From contig NZ_SUQN01000002.1 of assembly GCF_013337685.1 (NCBI RefSeq), forward strand, positions 434,001-498,000: a stretch of 64,000 nt of DNA. Direction: 5' to 3'. Shown here piece by piece: positions 30,504-41,222 of this stretch. Origin of the DNA: Citrobacter gillenii (lineage in GTDB: Bacteria; Pseudomonadota; Gammaproteobacteria; Enterobacterales; Enterobacteriaceae). How positions within the stretch are numbered: the first letter of the stretch is position 1; each line of letters starts with the position of its first letter. The position numbers were made by a program, and so were the translations under genes. The notes under the pieces are model-generated. The model was not told where the DNA came from. It saw nothing but the letters and a program-made list of their open reading frames with translations, and made no database searches.

Positions 30504-32144
30504 ATGGCAATCCACAATCGTGCAGGTCAACCTGCACAACAGAGTGATTTGATTAACGTCGCCCAACTGACGGCACAGTACTATGTACTGAAACCAGAAG
30601 CAGGGAATGCAGAGCACGCCGTTAAGTTCGGTACGTCCGGGCATCGCGGCAGTGCAGGTCGTCACAGTTTTAACGAACCGCATATTCTGGCTATCGCTCA
30701 AGCGATTGCTGAAGAACGTGCGAAAAACGGAATTACTGGCCCTTGTTATGTGGGCAAGGACACTCACGCGCTGTCTGAACCGGCATTTATCTCTGTACTG
30801 GAAGTGCTGGCGGCAAACGGCGTTGATGTCATCGTGCAGGAAAATAACGGCTATACGCCAACGCCCGCCGTGTCTAACGCTATCCTGGTCCACAACAAGA
30901 AAGGCGGCCCGTTGGCTGACGGTATTGTGATCACACCGTCCCATAACCCGCCGGAAGATGGCGGGATTAAATACAACCCGCCAAACGGTGGTCCGGCAGA
31001 TACTAACGTCACTAAAGTGGTGGAAGACAGGGCCAATGCACTACTGGCCGATGGCCTTAACGGCGTGAAACGTATTTCACTGGATGCGGCGCTGGCGTCG
31101 GGTCACGTGAAAGAACAGGATCTGGTGCAACCGTTCGTTGAAGGATTGGCAGACATCGTCGATATGGCCGCGATCCAGAAAGCGGGCCTGACGCTGGGTG
31201 TTGATCCGCTGGGTGGCTCCGGTATCGAATACTGGAAGCGTATTGCTGAGCACTACAAACTGAATCTGACCATCGTTAACGATCAGGTTGATCAGACCTT
31301 CCGCTTTATGCATCTCGACAAAGATGGCGCCATCCGTATGGACTGCTCCTCTGAGTGTGCCATGGCGGGTCTGTTGGCGCTGCGTGATAAGTTCGATCTG
31401 GCGTTTGCCAACGATCCGGACTACGACCGTCACGGCATTGTTACCCCGGCTGGGTTGATGAACCCGAACCATTATCTGGCGGTGGCAATCAACTACCTGT
31501 TCCAGCATCGTCCGCAGTGGGGCAAAGAGGTTGCTGTCGGTAAAACGCTGGTGTCCTCCGCGATGATTGACCGCGTGGTGAATGACCTGGGTCGCAAGCT
31601 GGTGGAAGTGCCGGTTGGCTTTAAATGGTTCGTTGACGGTCTGTTTGACGGCAGCTTTGGCTTTGGCGGTGAAGAGAGCGCGGGCGCGTCATTCCTGCGT
31701 TTCGACGGTACGCCATGGTCGACGGACAAAGACGGGATCATCATGTGCCTGCTGGCGGCGGAAATTACCGCGGTTACCGGTAAAAATCCGCAGGAACACT
31801 ATAATGAACTGGCCGCGCGCTTTGGTGCGCCAAGCTACAACCGTTTACAGGCTCCCGCGACGTCTGCGCAGAAAGCAGCGCTGTCTAAACTGTCTCCGGA
31901 AATGGTTAGCGCCAGTACGCTTGCCGGTGACCCGATCACTGCACGTCTGACCGCTGCACCAGGTAACGGTGCCTCCATTGGCGGTCTGAAGGTGATGACC
32001 GACAACGGCTGGTTTGCCGCACGCCCGTCCGGCACCGAGGACGCCTACAAAATTTACTGTGAAAGCTTCCTCGGCGCTGAGCATCGCCAGCAGATTGAGA
32101 AAGAAGCGGTTGAGATTGTCAGCGAAGTGCTGAAAAACGCATAA
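30504..32144 (+). CDS. pgm: Phosphoglucomutase, alpha-D-glucose specific
   Basis: Interconverts glucose-1-P and glucose-6-P for glycogen, trehalose and UDP-glucose metabolism. The 546 residues carry the phosphoserine loop [11 protein letters not shown], the metal loop NDPDYDRHG, the sugar loop GEESAGASF and the phosphate-binding [10 protein letters not shown]. Cotranscribed with seqA. Confidence 0.98.
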   Translation: MAIHNRAGQPAQQSDLINVAQLTAQYYVLKPEAGNAEHAVKFGTSGHRGSAGRHSFNEPHILAIAQAIAEERAKNGITGPCYVGKDTHALSEPAFISVLEVLAANGVDVIVQENNGYTPTPAVSNAILVHNKKGGPLADGIVITPSHNPPEDGGIKYNPPNGGPADTNVTKVVEDRANALLADGLNGVKRISLDAALASGHVKEQDLVQPFVEGLADIVDMAAIQKAGLTLGVDPLGGSGIEYWKRIAEHYKLNLTIVNDQVDQTFRFMHLDKDGAIRMDCSSECAMAGLLALRDKFDLAFANDPDYDRHGIVTPAGLMNPNHYLAVAINYLFQHRPQWGKEVAVGKTLVSSAMIDRVVNDLGRKLVEVPVGFKWFVDGLFDGSFGFGGEESAGASFLRFDGTPWSTDKDGIIMCLLAAEITAVTGKNPQEHYNELAARFGAPSYNRLQAPATSAQKAALSKLSPEMVSASTLAGDPITARLTAAPGNGASIGGLKVMTDNGWFAARPSGTEDAYKIYCESFLGAEHRQQIEKEAVEIVSEVLKNA

Positions 32145-32146
32145 GG

Positions 32147-32184
32147 CGTAGACCGGATGACGATGCTCGCGTCGCCATCCGGCA
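32147..32184. repeat. REP element after pgm
   Basis: GTAGACCGGATGACGATGC with GCGTCGCCATCCGGCATG, one REP unit just ahead of the pgm terminator. Confidence 0.8.
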
Positions 32185-32192
32185 TGAATTAT

Positions 32193-32229
32193 AAAAGCCG
32201 GATAGCTTATATGCTGATCCGGCTTTTTT
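32193..32229. terminator. Terminator between pgm and kdpE
   Basis: AAAAGCCGGAT / ATCCGGCTTTTTT stem-loop followed by T residues on the plus strand; the A run on the other side lets it serve kdpE too. Confidence 0.85.
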
Positions 32230-32242
32230 ATTCAGCATCTGT

Positions 32243-32920
32243 TCACGGCATAAACCGATAGCCGATCCCGGTTTCGGTAATAAAGTGACGTGGACGGGCC
32301 GGATCCAGCTCGAGCTTCTGGCGCAAGTGCCCCATATAGATTCGCAGGTAGTGGCTGTGCTCGACGGCATTGGGTCCCCATACCTGGTTTAACAACTGGC
32401 GTTGGGTGAGCACTTTACCCGCGTTGTTCAGCAGGACCGCAAGCAGGCGAAACTCAATCGGCGTCAGATGTATTTCCTCTTCACCACGGTGTACCAGCCG
32501 CGCGGCAATATCCACTTTAATGTTTGAGAATTGAACCACCGGTTCGGGCGTTTGCCCGGTTGCGTGGCGGCGTAAGGCCACGCGTAAACGCGCCTGCAGC
32601 TCGCCAATACCAAACGGTTTGCTGAGATAATCATCGGCACCGGCGTCCAGCGCGGCGATTTTGTCGCTCTCCTCACTGCGGGCAGAAAGCACAATCACCG
32701 GGATGGCACTCCATTGTCGCAGGTCGCGAATAAAATCGATGCCGTCACCGTCCGGCAGGCCGAGATCGAGAATGATGAGATCGGGTTTTCGCGTGGCCGC
32801 TTCCAGCAGGCCACGTTGCAGCGTTTCTGCTTCGTAAACGCGCAGGCCATCGGCTTCCAGCGCGGTGCGCAGAAAGCGGCGAATGGCCTGTTCATCTTCA
32901 ACAATCAGTACGTTTGTCAC
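32243..32920 (-). CDS. kdpE: Response regulator KdpE
   Basis: An OmpR-family activator of kdpFABC under potassium limitation. The receiver domain has the phospho-Asp in LIILDLGLPDGDG (Asp52) and the switch Lys in YLSKPFG; the C-terminal winged helix includes LTPIEFRLLAVLLNN. 225 residues as in E. coli. Overlaps kdpD by 4 bp. Confidence 0.98.
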   Translation of the reverse strand: MTNVLIVEDEQAIRRFLRTALEADGLRVYEAETLQRGLLEAATRKPDLIILDLGLPDGDGIDFIRDLRQWSAIPVIVLSARSEESDKIAALDAGADDYLSKPFGIGELQARLRVALRRHATGQTPEPVVQFSNIKVDIAARLVHRGEEEIHLTPIEFRLLAVLLNNAGKVLTQRQLLNQVWGPNAVEHSHYLRIYMGHLRQKLELDPARPRHFITETGIGYRFMP

Positions 32921-35601
32921 ATATCCTCATGAAAATCTTCAAGTTCAGGGGGCGTTTCCTGCGGGAGTGTAACACGGAAGCATGCGCCACCCTGCGGTCG
33001 ATTGTGGGCGGTAATCGTCCCGCCGTGTACGTTCACAATCGCCTGACAAATAGCCAGTCCCAGCCCTACGCCCGGTACAGAGGATTCTTTGTTTCCCCGG
33101 GAGAACTTGTCGAAAATAGCGTGCTCCTGGCCCGCTGGAATGCCGGGGCCATTATCCCATACATCCAGAAACAGATGCTCACCTTCTACCTGCGCATCAA
33201 TGCCGATTTGCGCCTGTGGACCTGCGTACTTAATGGCGTTTTCCAGCAGGTTAATCAGCACCCGTTCAAACAGTGGACCGTCAACGTGAATCAGCGTCAA
33301 CGGCGCCGGAAGCGACAGATTAATCGGCGCGGCTAAGCCAGGTTCCAGCATTTGCAGGGCGCTACCTACTACTTCTTCCAGCGTTAACCACTCCTTCTTA
33401 AGATTAAAGCCGCCAGATTGGATCCGCGCCATATCCAGCAAATTATTGACCAGCCGGGTGGTATTGAGCACGTGCTGGCGAATTTCGCTGGCCTGGCGGG
33501 CGTGGGGAGAACCTTCGCTGGCGAGATCCAGCGTTAAAATCTCCGCCTGACCGAACAGCACCGTGAGTGGTGTGCGTAAATCATGGGAGAGGGCCGCCAG
33601 CAGGGCATTGCGGATGCTCTCTCGTTCGCTGGCCAATCGCGCCAGTTCTTCGCTGGCGGTCAGCGTCAGGCGTTCGAGCGCACTGGCAACCAGCAGGGTA
33701 AAGGTTTCCAGCAGACGCTGCTGTTCCGGGATCATCAACTGACGCAGGTTTCCCGGCTCCACTACCAGCAGCCCGTGCGTTTTGTCAGCGCTTTTCAGCG
33801 GCAAGATTTGATACGGCACGCCGGGGAGGGTATCGGTGCCGGCACCTGCCGGTTGTCCTTTATCAAAACTCCATTGGGCAATGGCGTCATCCCACGGCGT
33901 CATGCCCTGCTGCTCTGTCAGCGGTGCCAGTTTTCCGTGCTCATCCGGCAATAACACCTGGCTGCGGGCCTGAAAGGTGGAGGCGATAAACTGTTCGCTG
34001 GTGGTGGCGATATCTTTCTGGCTACGTCCCACGGCCAGCGCTTTGGACATCTCATACAGATGACGCGTTCGCTGCTCCCGATAACGCGCGACCCGCGCCT
34101 GATAGCGCACGCCTGCGGTCAGATTCCCAATAACCAGACCAACCGTTAACATGACCGCAAAAGTGAGCAGATACTGGACGTCTGAGACGGCAAGCGTCCC
34201 GCGTGGCGCAATAAAGAACAGATCGAAGCTGGCGACGTTGATCATGGTCGCCACTACCGAGGGCCAACGACCATAAAACAGGGCGATAACCACCACGCCT
34301 AACAGATAGAGCATCACCAGATTGGCGGCATCAAAAGTAACCAGCCATTGCATGGCAATCAGCGTGGTGATGGCGCACAGCGTGGCGGCCACCACACAGC
34401 CCTGAATTTGTACCCGCCATTTATCCTTAAAGGTGCGGGTATCCATGGTTTGGGCTGCTGCGCGTGGTGGAGGCTCGTCCAACGCGACAATCATCAGATC
34501 GAGATCCGGGGCACGATGAGCCAGCTTGTCGGCAAAGGAATCGCTGCGCCACCAGCGGCGCGTGGTTGGCCGTCCCAGCACAATTTTTCCCAGGTTATGC
34601 TCCCGGGCGTAGCGAATCACCGCCTTGTCTTCGGCGGGATCGGAAAGGGTGGCGGTTTCCGCACCCAGTTCCTGTGCCAGCCGTAGCGCGCTTAAGATCG
34701 CACGGCGCTGTTTTTCCGGGAGCTGATGCAGCGCCGGGGTTTCGACATACACCGCGTGCCACACGCTGCCAAGGCGAGCAGCCAGACGTGCGGCGGCGCG
34801 TACCAGCTTTTCACTGCCGGTATTGTGTCCAATACACAGCAAAATAGCGTCGCGGGTGTGCCAGACTTTTTCCTCTCCCGGTCGTCCTCGCCAGGCGCGC
34901 ATTTGATCGTCTACTCGATCGGCGGTACGGCGTAGGGCCAGTTCGCGCAGGGCGATTAAATTACCTTTGCGAAAGAAATGTTCGATTGCCCGTTCCGCCT
35001 GACCGGCGATGTAGACCTTGCCTTCGTTGAGGCGCTGGCGTAAGTCGTCAGGCGGCAGATCGACCAGCACCACATCATCGGCAGCATCGAAAAAGGGATC
35101 GGGGACGGTTTCACGCACCTGAATACCGGTCACGCCGCTGACCACGTCGTTCAGGCTTTCCAGATGCTGCACGTTAACGGTAGTAAAGACATCAATGCCC
35201 GCTTCCAGCAGCTCTTCAATGTCCTGCCAGCGGCGGGGATGGCGCGAGCCTGGCGCATTACTGTGCGCCAGTTCGTCCATTAATATCAGCGCCGGGCGGC
35301 GGGCGAGGGCCGCATCAAGATCGAACTCGCTGATGCGTCGCCCGCGGTGAGTCTGACGTTTTAACGGCAGCACGGCGAGACCGTCCAGCAGCGCGGCGGT
35401 CTCTTTGCGTCCGTGGGTTTCCACCACACCGATCAACACATCCAGGCCTTGCGCCCGCAGCCGCTGGGCCTCTGCCAGCATGGCCCAGGTTTTACCCACG
35501 CCGGCACAGGCACCGAAGAAAATTTTCAGTTTTCCACGATGCGGGGCGGTCGTTTGTTCCAGTAAACGGTCCGGATCGGGGCGTAAGGGTTCGCTATGCA
35601 T
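32917..35601 (-). CDS. kdpD: Sensor histidine kinase KdpD
   Basis: An inner-membrane sensor for potassium and turgor. 894 residues: N-terminal KdpD domain with a P-loop (GACAGVGKTWAML), a universal-stress-like domain, four close membrane helices (about 400-500), a GAF-like region, and the kinase core with phospho-His in ALSHDLRTPLTV, then the ATPase NLLENAIKYAG and DNGPGIP boxes. The start MHSEPLRPDPDRLL matches the family. It follows kdpC after 10 bp. Confidence 0.98.
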   Translation of the reverse strand: MHSEPLRPDPDRLLEQTTAPHRGKLKIFFGACAGVGKTWAMLAEAQRLRAQGLDVLIGVVETHGRKETAALLDGLAVLPLKRQTHRGRRISEFDLDAALARRPALILMDELAHSNAPGSRHPRRWQDIEELLEAGIDVFTTVNVQHLESLNDVVSGVTGIQVRETVPDPFFDAADDVVLVDLPPDDLRQRLNEGKVYIAGQAERAIEHFFRKGNLIALRELALRRTADRVDDQMRAWRGRPGEEKVWHTRDAILLCIGHNTGSEKLVRAAARLAARLGSVWHAVYVETPALHQLPEKQRRAILSALRLAQELGAETATLSDPAEDKAVIRYAREHNLGKIVLGRPTTRRWWRSDSFADKLAHRAPDLDLMIVALDEPPPRAAAQTMDTRTFKDKWRVQIQGCVVAATLCAITTLIAMQWLVTFDAANLVMLYLLGVVVIALFYGRWPSVVATMINVASFDLFFIAPRGTLAVSDVQYLLTFAVMLTVGLVIGNLTAGVRYQARVARYREQRTRHLYEMSKALAVGRSQKDIATTSEQFIASTFQARSQVLLPDEHGKLAPLTEQQGMTPWDDAIAQWSFDKGQPAGAGTDTLPGVPYQILPLKSADKTHGLLVVEPGNLRQLMIPEQQRLLETFTLLVASALERLTLTASEELARLASERESIRNALLAALSHDLRTPLTVLFGQAEILTLDLASEGSPHARQASEIRQHVLNTTRLVNNLLDMARIQSGGFNLKKEWLTLEEVVGSALQMLEPGLAAPINLSLPAPLTLIHVDGPLFERVLINLLENAIKYAGPQAQIGIDAQVEGEHLFLDVWDNGPGIPAGQEHAIFDKFSRGNKESSVPGVGLGLAICQAIVNVHGGTITAHNRPQGGACFRVTLPQETPPELEDFHEDM

Positions 35602-35611
35602 GTCCTTTGTC

Positions 35612-36178
35612 TCAGTGCTTATCCAGCGCTAAATTAAGTTCCACCAGATTCACCACCGGTTGACCGATAAAACTGACCAGCGGCTTTTGCGTGTATTGTG
35701 CAACCAACTGCGTAACCTCTTCAACGCTGAGGTTGCGCGCATGTGCCACGCGTGGAATCTGCCAGGCAACGGCCTCTGGCGTCAGGTTATTATCCAGCCC
35801 GCTGGCGGATGCGGTTACTAACTCCACAGGAACGACAGGGCTGGCCTGCGGGTTGGCGGCACGCAGCGCGGCGATCCGGCTTTGTAGTTGCTTATCCAGC
35901 TCCGGGTTGCTGGCGGCCAGATTACTGCCACCCGAACCCATTGGATTATAGGGTATTTCCGCCGTTGCTGACGGGCGTCCCTGAAAATATCCGGCGGCGG
36001 TGAAGTGTTGCCCGATGCGTTCAGAACCGCGGATCGTCTGACCTTCGCGGATGAGCGACCCGTTGGCCTGATGGGGAAACCACCACTGCCCCAGTGCGGT
36101 GGTCAACAGCGGGTAGACCCCGCCGGTAATAAGCATCAGGAAAAATAATGTTGATAATGCAGGACGTAATCCACTCAT
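35612..36178 (-). CDS. kdpC: Potassium-transporting ATPase subunit KdpC
   Basis: A single-pass membrane subunit that stabilises the KdpFABC pump. One N-terminal helix (about 8-30) is followed by a periplasmic domain with [19 protein letters not shown]. The ATG at 36178 has GAGG six bases upstream and gives 188 residues; a GTG at 36190 is possible but less likely. Confidence 0.96.
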   Translation of the reverse strand: MSGLRPALSTLFFLMLITGGVYPLLTTALGQWWFPHQANGSLIREGQTIRGSERIGQHFTAAGYFQGRPSATAEIPYNPMGSGGSNLAASNPELDKQLQSRIAALRAANPQASPVVPVELVTASASGLDNNLTPEAVAWQIPRVAHARNLSVEEVTQLVAQYTQKPLVSFIGQPVVNLVELNLALDKH

Positions 36179-36186
36179 CTGAAACC

Positions 36187-38235
36187 TCACACCAGACCCA
36201 GCAGGGTCAGCAGTAAATCAATCACTTTAATGCCGATAAATGGCACGACCAGGCCGCCGAGGCCGTAAATCCACAGATTGCGGCGTAACATGGCGGAGGC
36301 GGACAACGGTTTGTAGCTCACCCCTTTCAGTGCCAGCGGGATCAGAAAGACAATTACCAGCGCATTGAAGATAACCGCGCTGAGGATTGCCGAATCCGGC
36401 GAATGCAGGCGCATCACGTTAAGCGCGTTGAGCTGCGGATAGGTGGCGGCAAACGCCGCCGGAATAATGGCAAAATATTTGGCGACGTCGTTGGCAATAC
36501 TGAAGGTGGTCAGTGAACCGCGCGTCATCAGCATCTGTTTGCCAATGTGGACCACTTCGATAAGCTTGGTGGGGTTAGAATCAAGGTCCACCATGTTGCC
36601 CGCTTCTTTAGCCGCCTGGGTCCCGGAGTTCATGGCGACCGCAACGTCTGCCTGCGCCAGTGCGGGGGCGTCGTTCGTGCCGTCACCGGTCATTGCCACC
36701 AGACGGCCTTCCGCCTGGTACTGACGAATCAGCGCCAGCTTAGCTTCCGGTGTGGCTTCGGCTAAAAAGTCGTCAACCCCGGCCTCCGCTGCAATCGCGG
36801 CGGCAGTCAGACGGTTATCGCCGGTAATCATCACCGTTTTGATACCCATTTTGCGTAGCTGGGCAAACCGTTCTTTGATCCCGCCTTTGACGATATCTTT
36901 CAGGGCAATGACGCCCAGAACGCGCGAACCTTCGACAACCACCAGCGGCGTCGCGCCAAGACGGGCAACGTTTTCCACTTTCTGTTCGACATCTGCAGGG
37001 AAGTGTCCGCCGTTGGCCTCAACGTGACGACGAATGGCGTCGACCGAGCCTTTACGGATCATACGGTTGTCGATGTTAATGCCGCTCATCCGGCTTTGCG
37101 CGGTGAACGGCACAAACGTGGCGTGCAGCGATTGCACATCGCGTATGCGCAGATTAAAGCGCTGTTTTGCCAGAATCACGATGCTGCGACCTTCCGGCGT
37201 TTCATCCGCCAGTGATGAAAGCTGCGCCGCGTCGGCCAGCGTTTTTTCGTCGACACCGTGGGCGGGAATAAAATCTGATGCCTGACGGTTACCCAGCGTA
37301 ATGGTGCCGGTTTTATCCAGCAACAGTACGTCGACGTCACCTGCTGCTTCGACCGCCCGCCCGCTGGTGGCGATCACGTTCGCGCCGAGCATTCGGCTCA
37401 TACCGGCCACGCCAATCGCCGAGAGTAGCCCACCAATAGTTGTCGGGATCAGGCACACCAGCAGGGCAACCAGCACCGTGACGCTAACTGCACTGCCGCC
37501 CCAGGCCGAGAACGGCCACAGGGTGGCGGTTGCCAGTAAAAAGACGATGGTCAGGGCTATCAGCAGGATTGTCAGCGCGATTTCGTTGGGCGTCTTACGC
37601 CGCTGGGCGCCTTCAACCATGGCGATCATCCGGTCGAGGAAGGTTTCACCGGGGTTCACGCTGCATTCGATAACCAGCCAGTCGGAAAGAATGCGGGTCC
37701 CGCCGGTTACGGAAGCAAAATCACCGCCGGACTCACGGATAACCGGCGCAGATTCCCCGGTAATGGCGCTTTCGTCCACCGATGCGCCGCCTTCAATCAC
37801 CTCGCCGTCGCAGGGAATAATATCGCCTGCTTCCACCAGTACGATATCGCCTTTGCGTAGTGCCTCTGCGGGAACATGATCCATTTCTGCACCGTATTTC
37901 GGTTCACGCAATTTACGGGCAAACGCTGTCTTCTTAACGCCTTTCAGGCTGTTGGCCTGAGCTTTACTGCGTCCTTCCGCCAGCGCTTCGGCAAAATTGG
38001 CGAAAAGGACGGTGACCCACAGCCAGAGGCTTATCGCACCGGTAAACAGGGGATTGCCTGTCATGTGCCCGGTTGCCATTGCAACGGTTAACAAGGTTGT
38101 CAGCAGGCTGCCCAGCCAGACGATAAACATCACCGGGTTGCGCCACTGAGTATGTGGGCTTAACTTTTTGACTGCGTCCATCAGCGCGTGTGCGACCAGA
38201 GACGGTTCGAACAGTGCCAGTTGTTTGCGACTCAT
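36187..38235 (-). CDS. kdpB: Potassium-transporting P-type ATPase KdpB
   Basis: The ATP-hydrolysing subunit of the Kdp pump. The phosphorylation motif DKTGTIT contains the aspartyl-phosphate site; the TGES actuator motif (ITGESAPV) and the hinge [20 protein letters not shown] are intact. 682 residues from MSRKQLALF. The start ATG has GGAG upstream; the in-frame TTG at 38259 is not used in the family. Confidence 0.97.
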   Translation of the reverse strand: MSRKQLALFEPSLVAHALMDAVKKLSPHTQWRNPVMFIVWLGSLLTTLLTVAMATGHMTGNPLFTGAISLWLWVTVLFANFAEALAEGRSKAQANSLKGVKKTAFARKLREPKYGAEMDHVPAEALRKGDIVLVEAGDIIPCDGEVIEGGASVDESAITGESAPVIRESGGDFASVTGGTRILSDWLVIECSVNPGETFLDRMIAMVEGAQRRKTPNEIALTILLIALTIVFLLATATLWPFSAWGGSAVSVTVLVALLVCLIPTTIGGLLSAIGVAGMSRMLGANVIATSGRAVEAAGDVDVLLLDKTGTITLGNRQASDFIPAHGVDEKTLADAAQLSSLADETPEGRSIVILAKQRFNLRIRDVQSLHATFVPFTAQSRMSGINIDNRMIRKGSVDAIRRHVEANGGHFPADVEQKVENVARLGATPLVVVEGSRVLGVIALKDIVKGGIKERFAQLRKMGIKTVMITGDNRLTAAAIAAEAGVDDFLAEATPEAKLALIRQYQAEGRLVAMTGDGTNDAPALAQADVAVAMNSGTQAAKEAGNMVDLDSNPTKLIEVVHIGKQMLMTRGSLTTFSIANDVAKYFAIIPAAFAATYPQLNALNVMRLHSPDSAILSAVIFNALVIVFLIPLALKGVSYKPLSASAMLRRNLWIYGLGGLVVPFIGIKVIDLLLTLLGLV

Positions 38236-38255
38236 AACAATGTGCTCCGTATCGC

Positions 38256-39935
38256 TCAACGTAAAGAGAGGTATTCTGCGACCGGGCCAAGCGCCAGTGC
38301 AGGAATAAAGGTAAGGGCGCCAACCAGTAACACTGTACCGATCAACAACCCGACAAACAGTGGGCCGTGAGTGGGGAGCGTCCCCTGGCTTGCCGGTTGG
38401 CTCTTTTTAGCCACCAGCGAACCGGCAATGGCCATCACTGGAATAATGACCCCGAAGCGGCCGAAGAACATGCACAACGCCAGCAGGCAGTTCCAGAAGG
38501 GGTTGTTAGCGCTTAACCCGGCAAAGGCGCTGCCGTTGTTGTTGGCGGCAGATGACACGGCGTACAGTACTTCGCTGAAACCATGCGGGCCGGGGTTGAG
38601 CATGGCGCTGCGTCCGGCGTCGCTCATCATGGCTATCGCTGTACCGAGCAGCACCAGCGCAGGCGTCACCAGAATCGCCAGCGCGGTCATTTTCATTTCC
38701 CGCACGTCGATTTTCTTACCCAGATATTCCGGCGTGCGCCCGATCATCAGTCCGGCAATAAACACCGCCAGCAGGACGAACAGCAGCATGCCGTACAAAC
38801 CGGAGCCCACGCCGCCGAACACCACTTCGCCAATCTGCATCAACCACATCGGTACCATCCCGCCCAGTGCGGTGAAGGAGTCGTGCATCGCGATGACCGC
38901 CCCACAGGAGGCCGCCGTTGTGACGACCGCAAACAGACTGCTGACCAGTACGCCAAAGCGGCTCTCTTTCCCTTCCATATTGAGACTACTGTCTGCGCCA
39001 AATGCCAGCAGATGTGGGTTTCCTTGAACTTCCGCCCACATCACAATCGCCACGCAGATGACAAAAATCAGCGACATGGCCCACAGTAAGGTGCGTCCCT
39101 GACGGCGATCGCCCACGACATCGCCAAAGGCAAAGCACAGGGCGGCAGGAATGCAAAAGACAGCCAACATCTGCACCATATTGGTCAAGGCGGTTGGGTT
39201 TTCAAACGGATGCGATGAGTTAGCATTAAAGAAGCCGCCGCCGTTGGTACCGAGCATTTTAATGGCCTCCTGCGAGGCAACCGGTCCCATTGGTAACAGC
39301 TGTTTTACGCCTTCAAGGGTAGTAAATGACTGATAGGGCAGCAGGTTTTGCAGCGCGCCTTGCTGAATAAAGAACAGGGCGATAAGCAGAGAAAGAGGGA
39401 GCAGGATCCACAGCGTAATGCGCACCAGATCCACCCACGCATTGCCCAGGGTATTCATACTCTGGCGCGTAAAGGCGCGGATTAGGGCAAAAATCACCGC
39501 AATACCGGTCGCCGCAGACAGGAAATTCTGCACGGTTAAGCCAGCCATCTGACTAAAGTAGCTTAAGGTGGTTTCGCCACTGTAAGACTGCCAGTTGGTA
39601 TTGGTGACAAAGCTCACGGCGGTATTCAGCGCAAGATGCCATGACAGCCCCGGTAGCTGCTGAGGATTCAGTGGTAACAAGTTTTGCGCCATCAGCAGGG
39701 AAAACAGCACCAGCAGACCCAGGATATTGAGCATCAGGATCGCCAGCAGGTACTGTTTCCAGTTCATCTCATGTTGTGAAACGCCTAACCCGCGCCAGAG
39801 AATACGCTCAACACCGGTTACGCCCGGAAGGGGGATGTTGGTGATGAGTCGTGCCAGCACGGCACCCAGCGGTCTGGCGATGACAAATAACACCAGTAAG
39901 AAACTGGCGATGAGTAAAAATCCTTGTGCCGCCAT
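38256..39935 (-). CDS. kdpA: Potassium-transporting ATPase subunit KdpA
   Basis: The potassium-selective channel-like subunit with ten or so membrane segments. Four SKT-type pore loops are seen, for example [18 protein letters not shown] and [19 protein letters not shown]. 559 residues (E. coli 557). Its ATG overlaps the kdpF stop. Confidence 0.97.
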   Translation of the reverse strand: MAAQGFLLIASFLLVLFVIARPLGAVLARLITNIPLPGVTGVERILWRGLGVSQHEMNWKQYLLAILMLNILGLLVLFSLLMAQNLLPLNPQQLPGLSWHLALNTAVSFVTNTNWQSYSGETTLSYFSQMAGLTVQNFLSAATGIAVIFALIRAFTRQSMNTLGNAWVDLVRITLWILLPLSLLIALFFIQQGALQNLLPYQSFTTLEGVKQLLPMGPVASQEAIKMLGTNGGGFFNANSSHPFENPTALTNMVQMLAVFCIPAALCFAFGDVVGDRRQGRTLLWAMSLIFVICVAIVMWAEVQGNPHLLAFGADSSLNMEGKESRFGVLVSSLFAVVTTAASCGAVIAMHDSFTALGGMVPMWLMQIGEVVFGGVGSGLYGMLLFVLLAVFIAGLMIGRTPEYLGKKIDVREMKMTALAILVTPALVLLGTAIAMMSDAGRSAMLNPGPHGFSEVLYAVSSAANNNGSAFAGLSANNPFWNCLLALCMFFGRFGVIIPVMAIAGSLVAKKSQPASQGTLPTHGPLFVGLLIGTVLLVGALTFIPALALGPVAEYLSLR

Positions 39936-40024
39936 CAGAACGCCTCCGCCTTAATCAGGGCATACACCAGATAACCGAGTAATAAAAAAACCAGCACAAT
40001 GCCAGTTATCACGCCTGCACTCAC
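39935..40024 (-). CDS. kdpF: KdpF stabilising peptide
   Basis: A 29-residue single-helix peptide ([19 protein letters not shown]...) that stabilises the Kdp complex. The start is GTG with a strong AGGAGG-type Shine-Dalgarno a few bases upstream; the stop TGA overlaps the kdpA ATG by one base. First gene of the kdp operon. Confidence 0.93.
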   Translation of the reverse strand: MSAGVITGIVLVFLLLGYLVYALIKAEAF

Positions 40025-40331
40025 GGTGCACCTCCTGTGACATCAATGTGATAACCAGAGCGTAGGTTTTTGGTTGCAAAGATTTCGCAAAAATTGGCGG
40101 GTGGGGTGTAAAAAAAGTATAAAAATGGCAAAGACCGTTATTTAACTAATGATTAGTATTAATTTAACTTTTATGTAACCTAATTACAGTTTCAGGCTAA
40201 ACGGAGCATCAATAGATAAAAATAAGTGGTCGGATGAGTAGCAAAATTACACACAAGGCGGTATTATTTTCATCAGTTAACCAAATTTATTTTCCGGTGC
40301 TATTCACCGAACAGATATAGGGGAGAGGATT
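40025..40331. promoter_or_regulatory. kdpF-ybfA divergent control region
   Basis: 307 bp between divergent kdpF and ybfA. The kdpF-proximal part includes the KdpE site; the rest is AT-rich with no gene seen. Confidence 0.7.
40107..40125 (-). promoter_or_regulatory. KdpE binding site (candidate)
   Basis: TTTATACTTTTTTTACA on the minus strand, followed by CCCC, matches the well-known KdpE operator upstream of E. coli kdpFABC and lies about 85 bp before the kdpF start. Confidence 0.75.
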
Positions 40332-40538
40332 ATGGACTTGTATAAAGAATATCCAGCGCACATTGTCTTATTACGCCGTACTTTCGCCGTCGTGGCGGGC
40401 GTGCTGGCGCTGCCGGTCATGCTGTTCTGGAAAGACCGTGCCCGTTTTTACAGCTACCTGCACCGCGTCTGGTCGAAAACCAGTGATAAACCGGTGTGGA
40501 TGGATCAGGCTGAAAAAGCGACCTGCGATTTCTATTAA
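40332..40538 (+). CDS. ybfA: Small inner-membrane-type protein YbfA
   Basis: A 68-residue protein with one N-terminal hydrophobic segment (residues 10-30, [21 protein letters not shown]) and a basic C-terminal half with Trp/Tyr. Conserved length with E. coli; function unknown. Followed by a strong terminator. Confidence 0.92.
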   Translation: MDLYKEYPAHIVLLRRTFAVVAGVLALPVMLFWKDRARFYSYLHRVWSKTSDKPVWMDQAEKATCDFY

Positions 40539-40553
40539 GTCATCGTAATTGCT

Positions 40554-40588
40554 AAAAAAACCGCCAACAGCAATGTGGCGGTTTTTTT
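40554..40588 (+). terminator. Terminator of ybfA
   Basis: AAACCGCCA / TGGCGGTTT stem with a 9-nt loop and T tract; symmetrical, possibly bidirectional. Confidence 0.92.
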
Positions 40589-40634
40589 ATGCACGGACGT
40601 CTACACTTACCCGAATAACGGATAAGGAGTCGTG

Positions 40635-41204
40635 ATGAGCAAGAGAATTCCTGTGGGTATCCACACCTGTGTTACGGCACCTGCGGTTGGTTGTTCTGCC
40701 AGAGAAGCCTGCCCGTTTGACGACAGTACCCTGGTGCGTATTTATGCATTGCATGAACTGTATAAGCTTCACCAGCGGGGGCTAACGCGCGGAGCGTTGA
40801 TTGACTATCACACCCGCTACAAACTGATCCTGCTGGCGCATTCCCAGCCAGAGTATCGTGAACTTGGCCCCTTCGTTGCGGCCATCCACGAATGGCAAAG
40901 TCTTGAGGCGTTTTTTAATGAGTACCGCTTACGACTGACGCATTTGCTGTTCAATAATGCAACCCGACGTAATCACACCAATGTCCTGATGCACGTTCAG
41001 GGTTATTTCCGCAATCAACTCGATCTGCATCAACGTCAGGAACTGACCTCGATAATCGATAGCTATCGACGTGAAGCGCAGCCACTGCTTGCACCGTTAA
41101 TGCTCATCAAACACTATATGGCCGAGCATCCGAACACCTGGCTGTCCGGGCAACGTTATTTTGAACTCTGGCCGGCAATTCTGGATTTGCGCGGCAAAAA
41201 TTAA
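40635..41204 (+). CDS. ybgA: DUF1722 protein YbgA
   Basis: A 189-residue protein. Residues about 35-185 form the DUF1722 domain (VRIYALHELYKLHQRGLTRG, MHVQGYFRNQLD). The first 30 residues (MSKRIPVGIHTC...) look like the start of a DUF523/TudS domain that is otherwise missing. The start ATG at 40635 has AAGGAG upstream; a GTG one codon earlier also exists. It lies 18 bp upstream of phrB, the conserved pair. Function unknown. Confidence 0.88.
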   Translation: MSKRIPVGIHTCVTAPAVGCSAREACPFDDSTLVRIYALHELYKLHQRGLTRGALIDYHTRYKLILLAHSQPEYRELGPFVAAIHEWQSLEAFFNEYRLRLTHLLFNNATRRNHTNVLMHVQGYFRNQLDLHQRQELTSIIDSYRREAQPLLAPLMLIKHYMAEHPNTWLSGQRYFELWPAILDLRGKN

Positions 41205-41222
41205 TTTATCTGCGGGAGTTTT

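Noticed and set aside
38236-38259. Upstream TTG start for kdpB
   Set aside because: It would extend KdpB by eight residues with no family support, and the ATG at 38235 has its own Shine-Dalgarno.
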